From positions 1-41,923 of the forward strand of contig CALXTV010000016.1 of NCBI GenBank assembly GCA_944391505.1: 41,923 nt of DNA. The letters run 5' to 3'. The notes below the pieces were generated by a model. It was not told the DNA's origin. It saw only the letters and a list, made by a program, of their open reading frames with translations, and did no database searches. The translations under genes were made by a program, and so were the position numbers. The stretch is from an uncultured Alphaproteobacteria bacterium. Its GTDB lineage: Bacteria; Pseudomonadota; Alphaproteobacteria; RF32; CAG-239. Positions 16,215-23,118 of this stretch are shown here, one piece after another; position 1 is the first letter of the stretch, and each line of letters starts with the position of its first letter.

Positions 16215-17647
16215 AATGCCGTAATTCTGGCCTTAAAGGTCAGCACCTTTTCGCCGTTGGCCGGAACTTCAACCTTCCAAAGTGCCGTCGAAGCGTTTTT
16301 CTTGTCGCTTTTCAGACTTTCCGAAACAATCGTCCAGTTACCGCCGAAATTCTGCTCAAAATTAACCGTTGCCGATTCGCTTTTTGCATTTTTGAAAGAA
16401 ACTTCAAAATCTCCTTCCCAACTGTCCTTGGCCAGTTTTGTCACATTGGCAATCTTTCCTTTTGCCGAAACATCAAACGATTTTCCCAGCAAAAGCTCCG
16501 TCTTTTCACCCTTGGCCAACTGCCGGAAGCTGCTTTCGCCGATAAACTGCATATTTCCCTTGCTGTCATTTTCATAAAAACGTACAGTGCCGCCGGGCAT
16601 CGGCAAACCAAGACCTTCGGCCTCAACGTTGTTCAACTTGAACATGACCTGCGGATTGGCTCTTTCAAATTCGCTGCCACGCATATTTAGTCCCGCATAC
16701 AAAGGCGAAACCAGCTTATATTCGCGAACAAACCGAACCTTGTCCCGGGCAAACAAACTGACCTGTTTTGACTGCTTGTCTTTAACTGTCGTCCGGAACG
16801 GCAGCGTATAAAGATAATAATCACCCAAAGCCTCGCGGCTTGCTCCGGCGGTGCTTTCCGCCACAGCCATATCATTAACGGCGGCTTTCATAACCATGCC
16901 GTACATCCGCGGAGCCGCCGGCGCCGGAATTTCGTTGACACTTCCCGCAATCAACTGCACCGCCGCATTCTCATACGCCGTGCCGGATTGATTATCAAGA
17001 GTAATCCAGCCGTTTAAGGACAACGTATCACGCCCGTCAACCTCCGCCACATAATCGGCTTTCCAGCTGATGCCCGTTGTCAGATACGCCAGCTCAAGCT
17101 TCTTGCTGCCGGCCGTTTTATTGTTGAGCGTTATGTTCAACGTCGGTTCGGCTGTAAGGTTTTCGGGAAGTTTTTCATAAACAACACGCCCCGGAAAATC
17201 GGTTTCGATACCGTAATCAAACTGCAAAACAGGGCGACCGTTATTGCTGTCGATAATTTTGGCGCTGCTGAAAGTCGTCTGTCCGGTCTGTTCGTTATAC
17301 AAAGCGGTTTTTACCGTTTTTCCGACGGATTCATTAAGGATATTATAAGGTGTCAGCAAATTATAATTGTAATTCTGTTCCCTAACCACAATCCCATCAC
17401 CGGAAAGCATAGCCGTTTCGGGCTTAATCTGATCCGCTACACCGACAAAGGCAACCGAGTTTTTCCCCTTTTCGAGCATAACCTCTCGGGTATCCCGAAC
17501 AAAACCAAGACTGTTGTTATAAATACTGATTGCCATATCCACGGATTTGCCTTTATCAAGTACAATTTCCTTATCCGCGGCCAAAGCACCGGCGGACGGC
17601 AGTAACAAACCGAGAGACAGCAGAACTTCAACATAATTTTTGCGCAT
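16211..17647 (-). CDS. DUF4139 exported protein
   Basis: 478 residues with a signal peptide (LLSLGLLLPSAGALA). The body matches DUF4139-type proteins: an N-terminal beta-rich part (AISIYNNSLGFVRDTREV), then LELAYLTTGISWKADYVAEV, LNGWITLDNQSGTAYENA, and a C-terminal half with GGTVRFYEND and LWKVEVPANGEKVLTFKARI. Related proteins are described as mucoidy-inhibitor-like, but a biochemical role is not known. It heads an operon with the next exported protein and murD-murC, so a cell-envelope role is an inference. A 16-bp palindrome lies 19 bp upstream of its start. Confidence 0.85.
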   Translation of the reverse strand: MRKNYVEVLLSLGLLLPSAGALAADKEIVLDKGKSVDMAISIYNNSLGFVRDTREVMLEKGKNSVAFVGVADQIKPETAMLSGDGIVVREQNYNYNLLTPYNILNESVGKTVKTALYNEQTGQTTFSSAKIIDSNNGRPVLQFDYGIETDFPGRVVYEKLPENLTAEPTLNITLNNKTAGSKKLELAYLTTGISWKADYVAEVDGRDTLSLNGWITLDNQSGTAYENAAVQLIAGSVNEIPAPAAPRMYGMVMKAAVNDMAVAESTAGASREALGDYYLYTLPFRTTVKDKQSKQVSLFARDKVRFVREYKLVSPLYAGLNMRGSEFERANPQVMFKLNNVEAEGLGLPMPGGTVRFYENDSKGNMQFIGESSFRQLAKGEKTELLLGKSFDVSAKGKIANVTKLAKDSWEGDFEVSFKNAKSESATVNFEQNFGGNWTIVSESLKSDKKNASTALWKVEVPANGEKVLTFKARITAL

Positions 17648-17665
17648 TTTATAACCTCGTAAAAG

Positions 17666-17694
17666 TTGATTTGCAAATCAATATAATCTATAAA
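17666..17694 (+). promoter_or_regulatory. gcrA promoter with a 16-bp palindrome over the -35 box
   Basis: TTGATT (17666-17671), 17-bp spacer, TATAAA (17689-17694), pointing to gcrA with a leader of about 100 nt. TTGATTTGCAAATCAA (17666-17681) is a perfect palindrome and covers the -35 box, so it could be an operator acting on gcrA and on the divergent DUF4139 gene. A GANTC site (CcrM methylation motif, GACTC at 17732-17736) lies in the leader. Confidence 0.6.
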
Positions 17695-17800
17695 ATCATA
17701 AAAAAAAAGTGATAAAATGCTAATATTGCTAGACTCGGTAACGATATTTTCATAATATTGGGATAACCTGCATTAAAAGCTTAATTTAAGGAGAAAAAAC

Positions 17801-18286
17801 ATGGCATGGACTGAGCAAATGGTTGAAGACCTCAAAAAGATGTGGCATGAAGGCTTAACCACCGGCGAAATCGGCAAGCGTCTCGGTGTTTCCAAAAACT
17901 CCATCGTCGGCAAAGTCCACCGCCTGCAACTTTCCGGACGTCCGTCTCCGATAAAGAAAAAAGACGAAGCCGCACCGGAAAAGACAATGCCTGAAAAAAC
18001 GACCAAAAAAGAAGAAAAGGCTGCCCCGGCGAAACCCAAAGAAGAAAAGAAACCGGAACCCGCGAAAGAAGAAAAATTTGAGCCGATTGCCAAAATGTCG
18101 TTAAAAAGCAATTTTCCCCACAGCGGCAAAACATCGCTTACGGATCTTGACAACCACACCTGCCGCTGGCCCATTGGCGATCCCAAAGACGAAAACTTTC
18201 ATTTTTGCGGCAGAAAAGTCAAAATCGGCCAAACTTACTGCGAAGAACACGCCAACATAGCCTACGTCAAGGCCGGAAAAAAATAA
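17801..18286 (+). CDS. gcrA: GcrA cell-cycle regulator
   Basis: 161 residues. GcrA is an alphaproteobacterial transcription factor that binds sigma-70 RNA polymerase and GANTC-methylated promoters during the cell cycle. The N-terminal helix-turn-helix is clear (MAWTEQMVEDLKKMWHEG, then IGKRLGVSKNSIVGKVHRL, residues 1-42). A Lys/Glu/Pro-rich linker (about 50-95) joins it to the C-terminal domain with TCRWPIGDP, FHFCG and YCEEH, which is typical. AAGGAG lies just before the ATG. The next gene, motA, starts 34 bp later. Confidence 0.96.
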   Translation: MAWTEQMVEDLKKMWHEGLTTGEIGKRLGVSKNSIVGKVHRLQLSGRPSPIKKKDEAAPEKTMPEKTTKKEEKAAPAKPKEEKKPEPAKEEKFEPIAKMSLKSNFPHSGKTSLTDLDNHTCRWPIGDPKDENFHFCGRKVKIGQTYCEEHANIAYVKAGKK

Positions 18287-18320
18287 AACGTCAGACCAGA
18301 AGGAAGGACTCTGAAAAATT

Positions 18321-19127
18321 ATGTCAAAAGGAACATTATTCGGTTTTATTGCCGCTATCGTCGTTGTACTCGGTTCAATTTTATCGGCCACGGACAAACC
18401 GATGGCTTTTGTCGATATCCCGAGCGTCATCATCGTTTTCGGCGGCACTTTCGTTGCGCTTTTCCTGTCTTATGAAACGGGTCTTGCACTCAAAGCCATC
18501 CGCCTGATGGGCAAATCTTTCGCCAGACACAAAGATTCCGAAGCTTCGCTGAAAGACGAAGTCGGCCAGATTGTCCGCTGGGCTTACATCATTCAGAAGA
18601 ACGGTTTGCAAGGACTTGAAAACGAAATTACCGACGAAATCCGCACCGAAAATCCATTTCTGGCCTATGGAGCCGACCTGGTCGTTACCGGCTACACGGG
18701 TGCGGAAATCAAAACAATTTTGGAAAATATGATGGAATCTCAGGCCGAACGTGACCGCCGCGAAACCGATGCTCTCAAAAAGATGGGCGGTGACGCCCCT
18801 GCTTTTGGTATGCTTGGTACGCTGATCGGACTGATTATCATGCTCAGCAGCATGGGGGGGGATCCATCGGCAATTGGCCCAAGTATGGCCGTTGCTTTGG
18901 TCACAACATTCTACGGTATTATTCTGGCCCGCCTGATCTTCATTCCGTTGGCCACCAAAATGAGCATGCGCAATGACGTAACCATGTTTAAAAACAATTT
19001 GCAGATGGAAGGGCTGGTTCTCCTTGCCGAGCGCAAAAGCCCGCGCTATATTCAGGACAAAATCAACTCCTTTGTCGACATGAACGAGCAGTTTTCCATC
19101 GACCGCGATCTCAACTCGGGAAGATAA
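18321..19127 (+). CDS. motA: MotA/PomA-type flagellar stator protein
   Basis: 268 residues. MotA forms the ion channel of the flagellar stator with MotB and drives rotation. Four membrane segments are visible: GTLFGFIAAIVVVLGSIL, IPSVIIVFGGTFVALFLS, and the pair PAFGMLGTLIGLIIMLSSM and MAVALVTTFYGIILARLIF. The GDAPAFGMLGTLIGL and GPSMAVALVTT motifs resemble the PomA/LafT branch, many of whose members use sodium; the coupling ion cannot be decided here. motB starts 2 bp after its stop. Confidence 0.93.
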   Translation: MSKGTLFGFIAAIVVVLGSILSATDKPMAFVDIPSVIIVFGGTFVALFLSYETGLALKAIRLMGKSFARHKDSEASLKDEVGQIVRWAYIIQKNGLQGLENEITDEIRTENPFLAYGADLVVTGYTGAEIKTILENMMESQAERDRRETDALKKMGGDAPAFGMLGTLIGLIIMLSSMGGDPSAIGPSMAVALVTTFYGIILARLIFIPLATKMSMRNDVTMFKNNLQMEGLVLLAERKSPRYIQDKINSFVDMNEQFSIDRDLNSGR

Positions 19128-19129
19128 AC

Positions 19130-19786
19130 ATGAAGAAAAAACCGGAAGACAAAATTGACGAAGACTGGATGTCCACTTACGGCGACATGGTCACATTGTT
19201 GCTGTGCTTTTTTGTCATGATGCTTTCGGTTTCCAAACCGGACGTTGCCAAATATGAACAAATTTCCGCAGGTTTAAGCGAAGGTTTGGGCAAAAAAGTC
19301 ATTCAACGCCCGATTGAAATGCTGATGACCGAACTCAACGATGACATTCAGTCGCTGGACATGGAACAAAAAATCGCCATCGGCAGCGATACGCAGGGTA
19401 TTGTTCTGGAATTTGGCGGAGATATGCTGTTTAATCAGGGCTCGGCAGAAATAAAACCCGATGCCATCCCTGCGCTCAAAAGAATGGCTGCCACATTGCA
19501 GTCCGATCGCTATAAAAATTTTGTATTCAGCATTGAAGGGCATACCAGCGACGAAAAAATTTCCGACGAAAAATATCCTTCCAACTGGGAACTTTCATCA
19601 GCTCGCGCTTCTGCCGTCGCCCATTTTCTGGAAGAACGAGGCATCGCCCGCGTCCGTATGCGCGCAACCGGCATGAACGACGTCAGCCCAAAATATCCGA
19701 ATCTTGACCCGTTCGGCGAACCGATACCGGAAAACCGCATCAGAAACCGTCGCGTTGTTATCCATATTGAGCCGTCATTTATGTAG
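19130..19786 (+). CDS. motB: MotB/PomB-type stator protein
   Basis: 218 residues. MotB anchors the stator to peptidoglycan. The N-terminal motif DEDWMSTYGDMVTLLLCFFV contains the ion-binding aspartate (Asp19) at the start of the only membrane segment. The C-terminal OmpA-like domain (about 105-215) shows FSIEGHTSD, NWELSSARASAVAHFL and ENRIRNRRVVI, which bind peptidoglycan. The protein is short because the plug/linker region is small. GGGAAG in the end of motA is its ribosome site. It ends 14 bp from the stop of a convergent gene, with no clear terminator between. Confidence 0.93.
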   Translation: MKKKPEDKIDEDWMSTYGDMVTLLLCFFVMMLSVSKPDVAKYEQISAGLSEGLGKKVIQRPIEMLMTELNDDIQSLDMEQKIAIGSDTQGIVLEFGGDMLFNQGSAEIKPDAIPALKRMAATLQSDRYKNFVFSIEGHTSDEKISDEKYPSNWELSSARASAVAHFLEERGIARVRMRATGMNDVSPKYPNLDPFGEPIPENRIRNRRVVIHIEPSFM

Positions 19787-19800
19787 GGAACACATAATCC

Positions 19801-20385
19801 TTAAAATATGCCGCCCTCGGCATACCATTTTCCGTCATTGCAAACCAAATGAAACACCGCGCAGTTTGGAATTTTATCGTAAGAAACATGATAAAAATTC
19901 AATAGTTGTCCCATGGTACCACCATGAATGGCTACCCCGAAAACCGAATAAGGTTCATCTGTCAAACGACCGATTGCTTTTAATACGCGATCCCTTGCTT
20001 TTATCCGGCTTTCTCCATTCGGAAAACAAATATCCGCATACTTTTCGTCGGGATTATTCCAATTGTTCAAAATTTCCGGACAACATTCTGCCAAATCAGC
20101 AATCGATTTTCCCTCGGCATCACCGTAAAAACATTCGCGAAGGTCTTCACGCACAAATACCGGCACATTAAGCCCCCGGGCAACAACCTCTGCCGTATGG
20201 CGCGCCCGAATAAGCGGACTGGAGAAAATAACCCCAAGCCCTCTGCCGCGAAGCTTTTCCAAAAGTTCTTCCGCCTGTTTGATACCGGTTTCGTTCAAAT
20301 CATAATCCACACCGGATCCCTGCCAGCGCTTCTGCCGGTTCAACTCGGTTTCTCCGTGCCGAAAAACATAAAAATCTTTTCGCAT
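19801..20385 (-). CDS. Histidine phosphatase (phosphoglycerate-mutase-like)
   Basis: 194 residues. The RHG motif FYVFRHGETELN (His10 as the phosphate acceptor) and the second catalytic histidine in VAIHGGTMGQLL are both present, as is SSPLIRARHTAE. Such proteins dephosphorylate small metabolites such as sugar phosphates or alpha-ribazole phosphate; the substrate cannot be read from sequence. The start has GGAGGTG 5 nt upstream; an extended frame to 20436 adds a hydrophobic stretch without a ribosome site and was rejected. Confidence 0.88.
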   Translation of the reverse strand: MRKDFYVFRHGETELNRQKRWQGSGVDYDLNETGIKQAEELLEKLRGRGLGVIFSSPLIRARHTAEVVARGLNVPVFVREDLRECFYGDAEGKSIADLAECCPEILNNWNNPDEKYADICFPNGESRIKARDRVLKAIGRLTDEPYSVFGVAIHGGTMGQLLNFYHVSYDKIPNCAVFHLVCNDGKWYAEGGIF

Positions 20386-20444
20386 AAAGCACCTCCGAAG
20401 GGGGAGTATAAAGAAAAAAACGCTAAAGAAAAGCAAAAAATATA

Positions 20445-20472
20445 TTGATTAATTTGAGAAGCGAATTATAGT
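20445..20472 (+). promoter_or_regulatory. Promoter of tRNA-Gly
   Basis: TTGATT (20445-20450), 16-bp spacer, TATAGT (20467-20472); transcription would begin about 9 nt before the mature tRNA. Confidence 0.65.
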
Positions 20473-20487
20473 AGCAATGTTTCTGCC

Positions 20488-20561
20488 GCGGGTATAATTC
20501 AATGGTAGAATGAGAGCTTCCCAAGCTTTTAATGCGGGTTCGATTCCCGTTACCCGCTCCA
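20488..20561 (+). tRNA. tRNA-Gly (anticodon CCC)
   Basis: 74 nt including an encoded CCA. The acceptor stem GCGGGTA/TACCCGC is 7 perfect pairs. The anticodon loop TTCCCAA gives anticodon CCC, reading GGG. The T arm carries GCGGGTTCGATTCCCGT with the standard TTCGA loop, and the D arm has AATGGTAGAAT. This tRNA is the parent of the repeat array that follows. Confidence 0.96.
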
Positions 20562-20562
20562 T

Positions 20563-20590
20563 AAAAAATACCCCTCTTGGGGTATTTTTT
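20563..20590. terminator. Terminator of tRNA-Gly
   Basis: Perfect 12-bp stem AAAAAATACCCC / GGGGTATTTTTT around TCTT, directly after the tRNA. Variant copies of it recur at about 20773-20796, 21004-21027 and 21213-21237 inside the array. Confidence 0.92.
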
Positions 20591-20607
20591 ATGGAAAGAT
20601 AAAACTT

Positions 20608-21424
20608 GAATCGAACCCGAGCGGGCGTGAGCCGATAGAAAAGCTCCGGTGGAGCTTTTCGTTGCGAACGGTGCAGTTTTGTTAATTTGCGAGAAGCGAC
20701 AGCGCAACGACGCAAATGTTACAAAACAAACTCAAGATTCCCGTTACCCGCCCTTACATTTGGCACAATCTTACCACCCCTCTTGGGGTATTTTTTATGG
20801 AAAGATAAAGACTTGAATCGAACCCGAGAGGACTCGCTAAGGAAAAAATGTCAAAGTAATGACATTTTTTCTCTGCAAGAGCAACGGAATATCTTAGTAA
20901 GCAAGGACGCGTCTCCGCGGCCGAAGCGAACTTAGATACCGTTGTAACGAGTAATGTTTACATTACATATTCCCGTTACCCGCCCTTACATTTGGCACAA
21001 TCTTACCACCCCCTTGGAGGTGGTTTTTTAATGGAAAGATAAAGACTTGAATCGAACCCAAGCGGGCGTGAGCCGATAGAAAAGCTCCGGCGGAGCTTTT
21101 CGTTGCGAACGGTGCAGTTTTGTTAATTTGCGAGAAGCGACAGCGCAACGACGCAAATGTTACAAAACAAACTCAAGATTCCCGTTACCCGCCCTTACAT
21201 TTGGCACAATCTTACCACCCCTCTTGGGGTATTTTTTATGGAAAGATAAAGACTTGAATCGAACCCGAGAGGACTCGCTAAGGAAAAAATGTCAAAGTAA
21301 TGACATTTTTTCTCTGCAAGAGCAACGGAATATCTTAGTAAGCAAGGACGCGTCTCCGCGGCCGAAGCGAACTTAGATACCGTTGTTACGAGCAATGTTT
21401 ACATTACGTATTCCCGTTACCCGC
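20608..21424. repeat. tRNA-Gly-derived array of stem-loop modules (X-Y-X-Y)
   Basis: Four modules alternate: X (20608-20751), Y (20815-20983), X (21049-21192), Y (21256-21424), a 441-bp tandem duplication with few differences. Every module begins with GAATCGAACCC, the reverse complement of the tRNA-Gly T arm, and ends with (G)ATTCCCGTTACCCGC, the 3' end of the tRNA, and the first three are followed by a terminator copy. Each module holds two hairpins: in X, GAAAAGCTCC/GGAGCTTTTC and a long one with loop AGAAGCGACAGCGCAACGA; in Y, GAAAAAATGTCA/TGACATTTTTTC and one closed by CAACGG/CCGTTG. No complete second tRNA and no credible gene is present. Confidence 0.85.
21004..21027 (+). terminator. 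Variant terminator inside the array
   Basis: ACCACC...GGTGGT followed by a T-run. Compared with the tRNA terminator both arms have changed, and the pairing is kept. Confidence 0.6.
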
Positions 21425-21447
21425 CCCATAAAAACCAATAAGTAAAG

Positions 21448-21741
21448 CTATTGATTATAAGAATTGATAATCGCCGTCGCATTAATAACCGACTGCCGGT
21501 ACAAGCCGCTGTCCAGCATATCCAGACTGCGAATACAATAATTAGCCACCTGATTTGCGGCCAGATCGACATCGCCGAAAGTCGCCGGTTCTGCCGCCTT
21601 TTCTCTGGCCTTTTCCAAAATACAGGCATTCAGCTTGCCCTGCGGGGTCAGCGGTGTCTTGTCCTCTTCCGGAAAAGGAGCCATCCCGCCGCATGCCGAA
21701 ACACTCAACAAAAACAATGCCGTTACAAAAATTTTCTTCAT
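21448..21741 (-). CDS. Small lipoprotein
   Basis: 97 residues. Signal peptide with lipobox SVSAC (acylated Cys17). The mature part is about 80 residues with two further cysteines (KLNACILEK, ANYCIRSLD) that could form a disulfide. No family recognised. It starts 6 bp after the stop of the coiled-coil gene and has no strong ribosome site of its own, so translation is probably coupled. Confidence 0.75.
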   Translation of the reverse strand: MKKIFVTALFLLSVSACGGMAPFPEEDKTPLTPQGKLNACILEKAREKAAEPATFGDVDLAANQVANYCIRSLDMLDSGLYRQSVINATAIINSYNQ

Positions 21742-21747
21742 TTTAAT

Positions 21748-22095
21748 TTACTTTGCAAACAAAGTTTCCAGAGCTTTTTTCTTTTCGTTAATTTTCTGCT
21801 GCTGTTCGGCTCGGTTGGCCTCTATCTCAGCTTTCTTAGGCTCATACTTGGCCTTCTGTTCGACAGCCTTTGCCTCTCTTTCAGCTTTTTGTTCGGCCGC
21901 TTTGGCTTCGCGCTCTGCTTTCTGAGCCTCATATTTTTCGGCAGCGGCAGCCTTGGCGTCAGCAACTTTCTGCGTCAGTTCATCTTGCTTATTCTGAAGC
22001 TTTTGTGCTTCCTCAACCAAATTAAATTCCGCTCTGGCTTCACAAACGGACAAAGCAACAGCCGATACAGCCAAAACGGCCAAAAACTTTTTCAT
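21748..22095 (-). CDS. Exported coiled-coil protein
   Basis: 115 residues. Signal peptide (MKKFLAVLAVSAVALSVC, cleavage after EARA) followed by one long Ala/Lys/Glu-rich helix with near-repeats such as KAEREAKAAEQ and KAEREAKAVEQ. It may be a small periplasmic coiled coil, comparable in style to Lpp-like proteins, but it has no lipobox at the right place. AAGGAG lies before this ATG; a longer frame to 22119 has no such site. First gene of a two-gene unit with the small lipoprotein. Confidence 0.75.
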   Translation of the reverse strand: MKKFLAVLAVSAVALSVCEARAEFNLVEEAQKLQNKQDELTQKVADAKAAAAEKYEAQKAEREAKAAEQKAEREAKAVEQKAKYEPKKAEIEANRAEQQQKINEKKKALETLFAK

Positions 22096-22189
22096 AAGCA
22101 GTCTCCTTACTTTTCTCAAGTTCCCTCTTAATAAGTCAATACTATAATAAGCTGCCGAAACTTCAAGCTTTTTAGTTACGTTTCACAAA

Positions 22190-22223
22190 AAAAATGCGGG
22201 ACGATTTTCGCCTCCGCATTTTT
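22190..22223. terminator. Terminator after the membrane-anchored protein gene
   Basis: Stem AAAAATGCGG / CCGCATTTTT with a 14-nt loop, and a T-run on the minus strand. It ends transcription of the gene at 22283-22828. Confidence 0.85.
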
Positions 22224-22282
22224 AGCCGTAAAATTAACAAACTAAATCGTCTTGCATGACAATATTGATTGCTCTTGCAGTT

Positions 22283-22828
22283 TCAGGGACGACGGACGAC
22301 CCCGCCCCGCTTCATCACCGCCTCCATGCGCAGGCCGATAATCTTGGCCGCAGGCTCGGAACGTTCATACCAGTCGGCATATCTCCGAATACCTGCATAA
22401 AGCTGCGGATGGTGGCTCTGATAACGCTTGCAAAGCACCAGTGCCTGTTCAATGGTCAAAGCCTCTGCTGCAGCGGCAATCGCATCTTTTGACAAGCGAT
22501 AATCACCGGTTCTGGCCACCCATTGCTTCCACAAAAATTCTTCTGCCGTTTCTTTCTGCGACCTGACTTCCGAAGCCGGAACAGCCTTTTCTTCTTTTGC
22601 ATCACTACCGACAGCAGACGGCTTTCCGATTGTTGATGCTTCGGCAGAAACTTTCTCCGTCTGCTCCGATTTCGGCTTACCGTTAAGCTGATTTACATCT
22701 TTTTCTGTCAGGTAAGAAACTCTGTCACAAAGCTCGCCATCGGCAATATTGCGCCTTTTCAAATAATAAACCAGCAGCCAAATGCCAAACAAAACCAGCA
22801 CAACTGCCATAATAATAAAATCTTTCAT
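22283..22828 (-). CDS. Membrane-anchored protein of unknown function
   Basis: 181 residues. One N-terminal membrane segment (IIMAVVLVLFGIWLLVYYL) with basic residues after it, then a low-complexity linker rich in Ser, Glu and Lys (about 45-95), then a compact helical domain (EEFLWKQWVARTGDYRL, IEQALVLCKRYQSHHPQLYA, RYADWYERSEPAAKIIGLRM). The soluble part probably faces the cytoplasm. No family recognised. It appears monocistronic. Confidence 0.7.
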   Translation of the reverse strand: MKDFIIMAVVLVLFGIWLLVYYLKRRNIADGELCDRVSYLTEKDVNQLNGKPKSEQTEKVSAEASTIGKPSAVGSDAKEEKAVPASEVRSQKETAEEFLWKQWVARTGDYRLSKDAIAAAAEALTIEQALVLCKRYQSHHPQLYAGIRRYADWYERSEPAAKIIGLRMEAVMKRGGVVRRP

Positions 22829-22905
22829 ACGAATAAATTTTTAAGTAAAACAATAATTTCTTAATAGTCTTCTGAATTTTTTCTGCATAGCACGAACAAA
22901 GGCTC

Positions 22906-22917
22906 TTGTCTAGACAA
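22906..22917. promoter_or_regulatory. 12-bp palindrome in the nifJ upstream region
   Basis: TTGTCTAGACAA is a perfect palindrome between two divergent genes. Similar sequences occur at 6065-6076 (ATGTCCGGACAA) and 27628-27639 (TTGTTTAGACAA). A regulator-binding role is an inference. Confidence 0.35.
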
Positions 22918-23044
22918 AAAAAATCCACAAAATCACGAATTAAGAGTTATCAAGACGTTCTCCGGTTTGAGTCTTTTTTGCTGGAATTTAAAAAAATAAA
23001 GTGCTATAAAACGCGTACATAAGATTCTATTTAAAGTAACCCGG

Positions 23045-23085
23045 GGCCGGAAGATTAGGCATAAAATCGTCTTAATCCGAGGGCC
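23045..23085 (+). promoter_or_regulatory. Structured leader hairpin before nifJ
   Basis: GGCC and GGATTAG-like segments pair with CTTAATCC and GGCC, with a 3-nt bulge (AAG) on one side and GAG on the other, 33 nt before the nifJ start. It is followed by TTTTC, so it could be an attenuator or a stability element. A possible -10 (TGCTATAAA near 23001-23009) lies upstream but no good -35 was seen. Confidence 0.35.
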
Positions 23086-23118
23086 TTTTCTATGTTAACC
23101 AAACGAGGATAAAAATAT

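Noticed and set aside
20423..20715. Antisense open frames over tRNA-Gly (with VTGIEPALKAWEA and similar)
   Set aside because: They are the reverse complement of the tRNA plus flanking repeat; such peptides are a known annotation artefact.
20763..21207. TTGGCAC copies as sigma-54 promoters in the array
   Set aside because: No TTGC at the -12 position and no gene downstream.
20687..21376. Two identical 82-codon plus-strand frames
   Set aside because: They run through the hairpin modules, duplicate only because the array is duplicated, and have no ribosome site.
20488..21424. Integrated genomic island at a tRNA
   Set aside because: No integrase, no cargo genes, and tRNA fragments are repeated many times rather than once at a far end.
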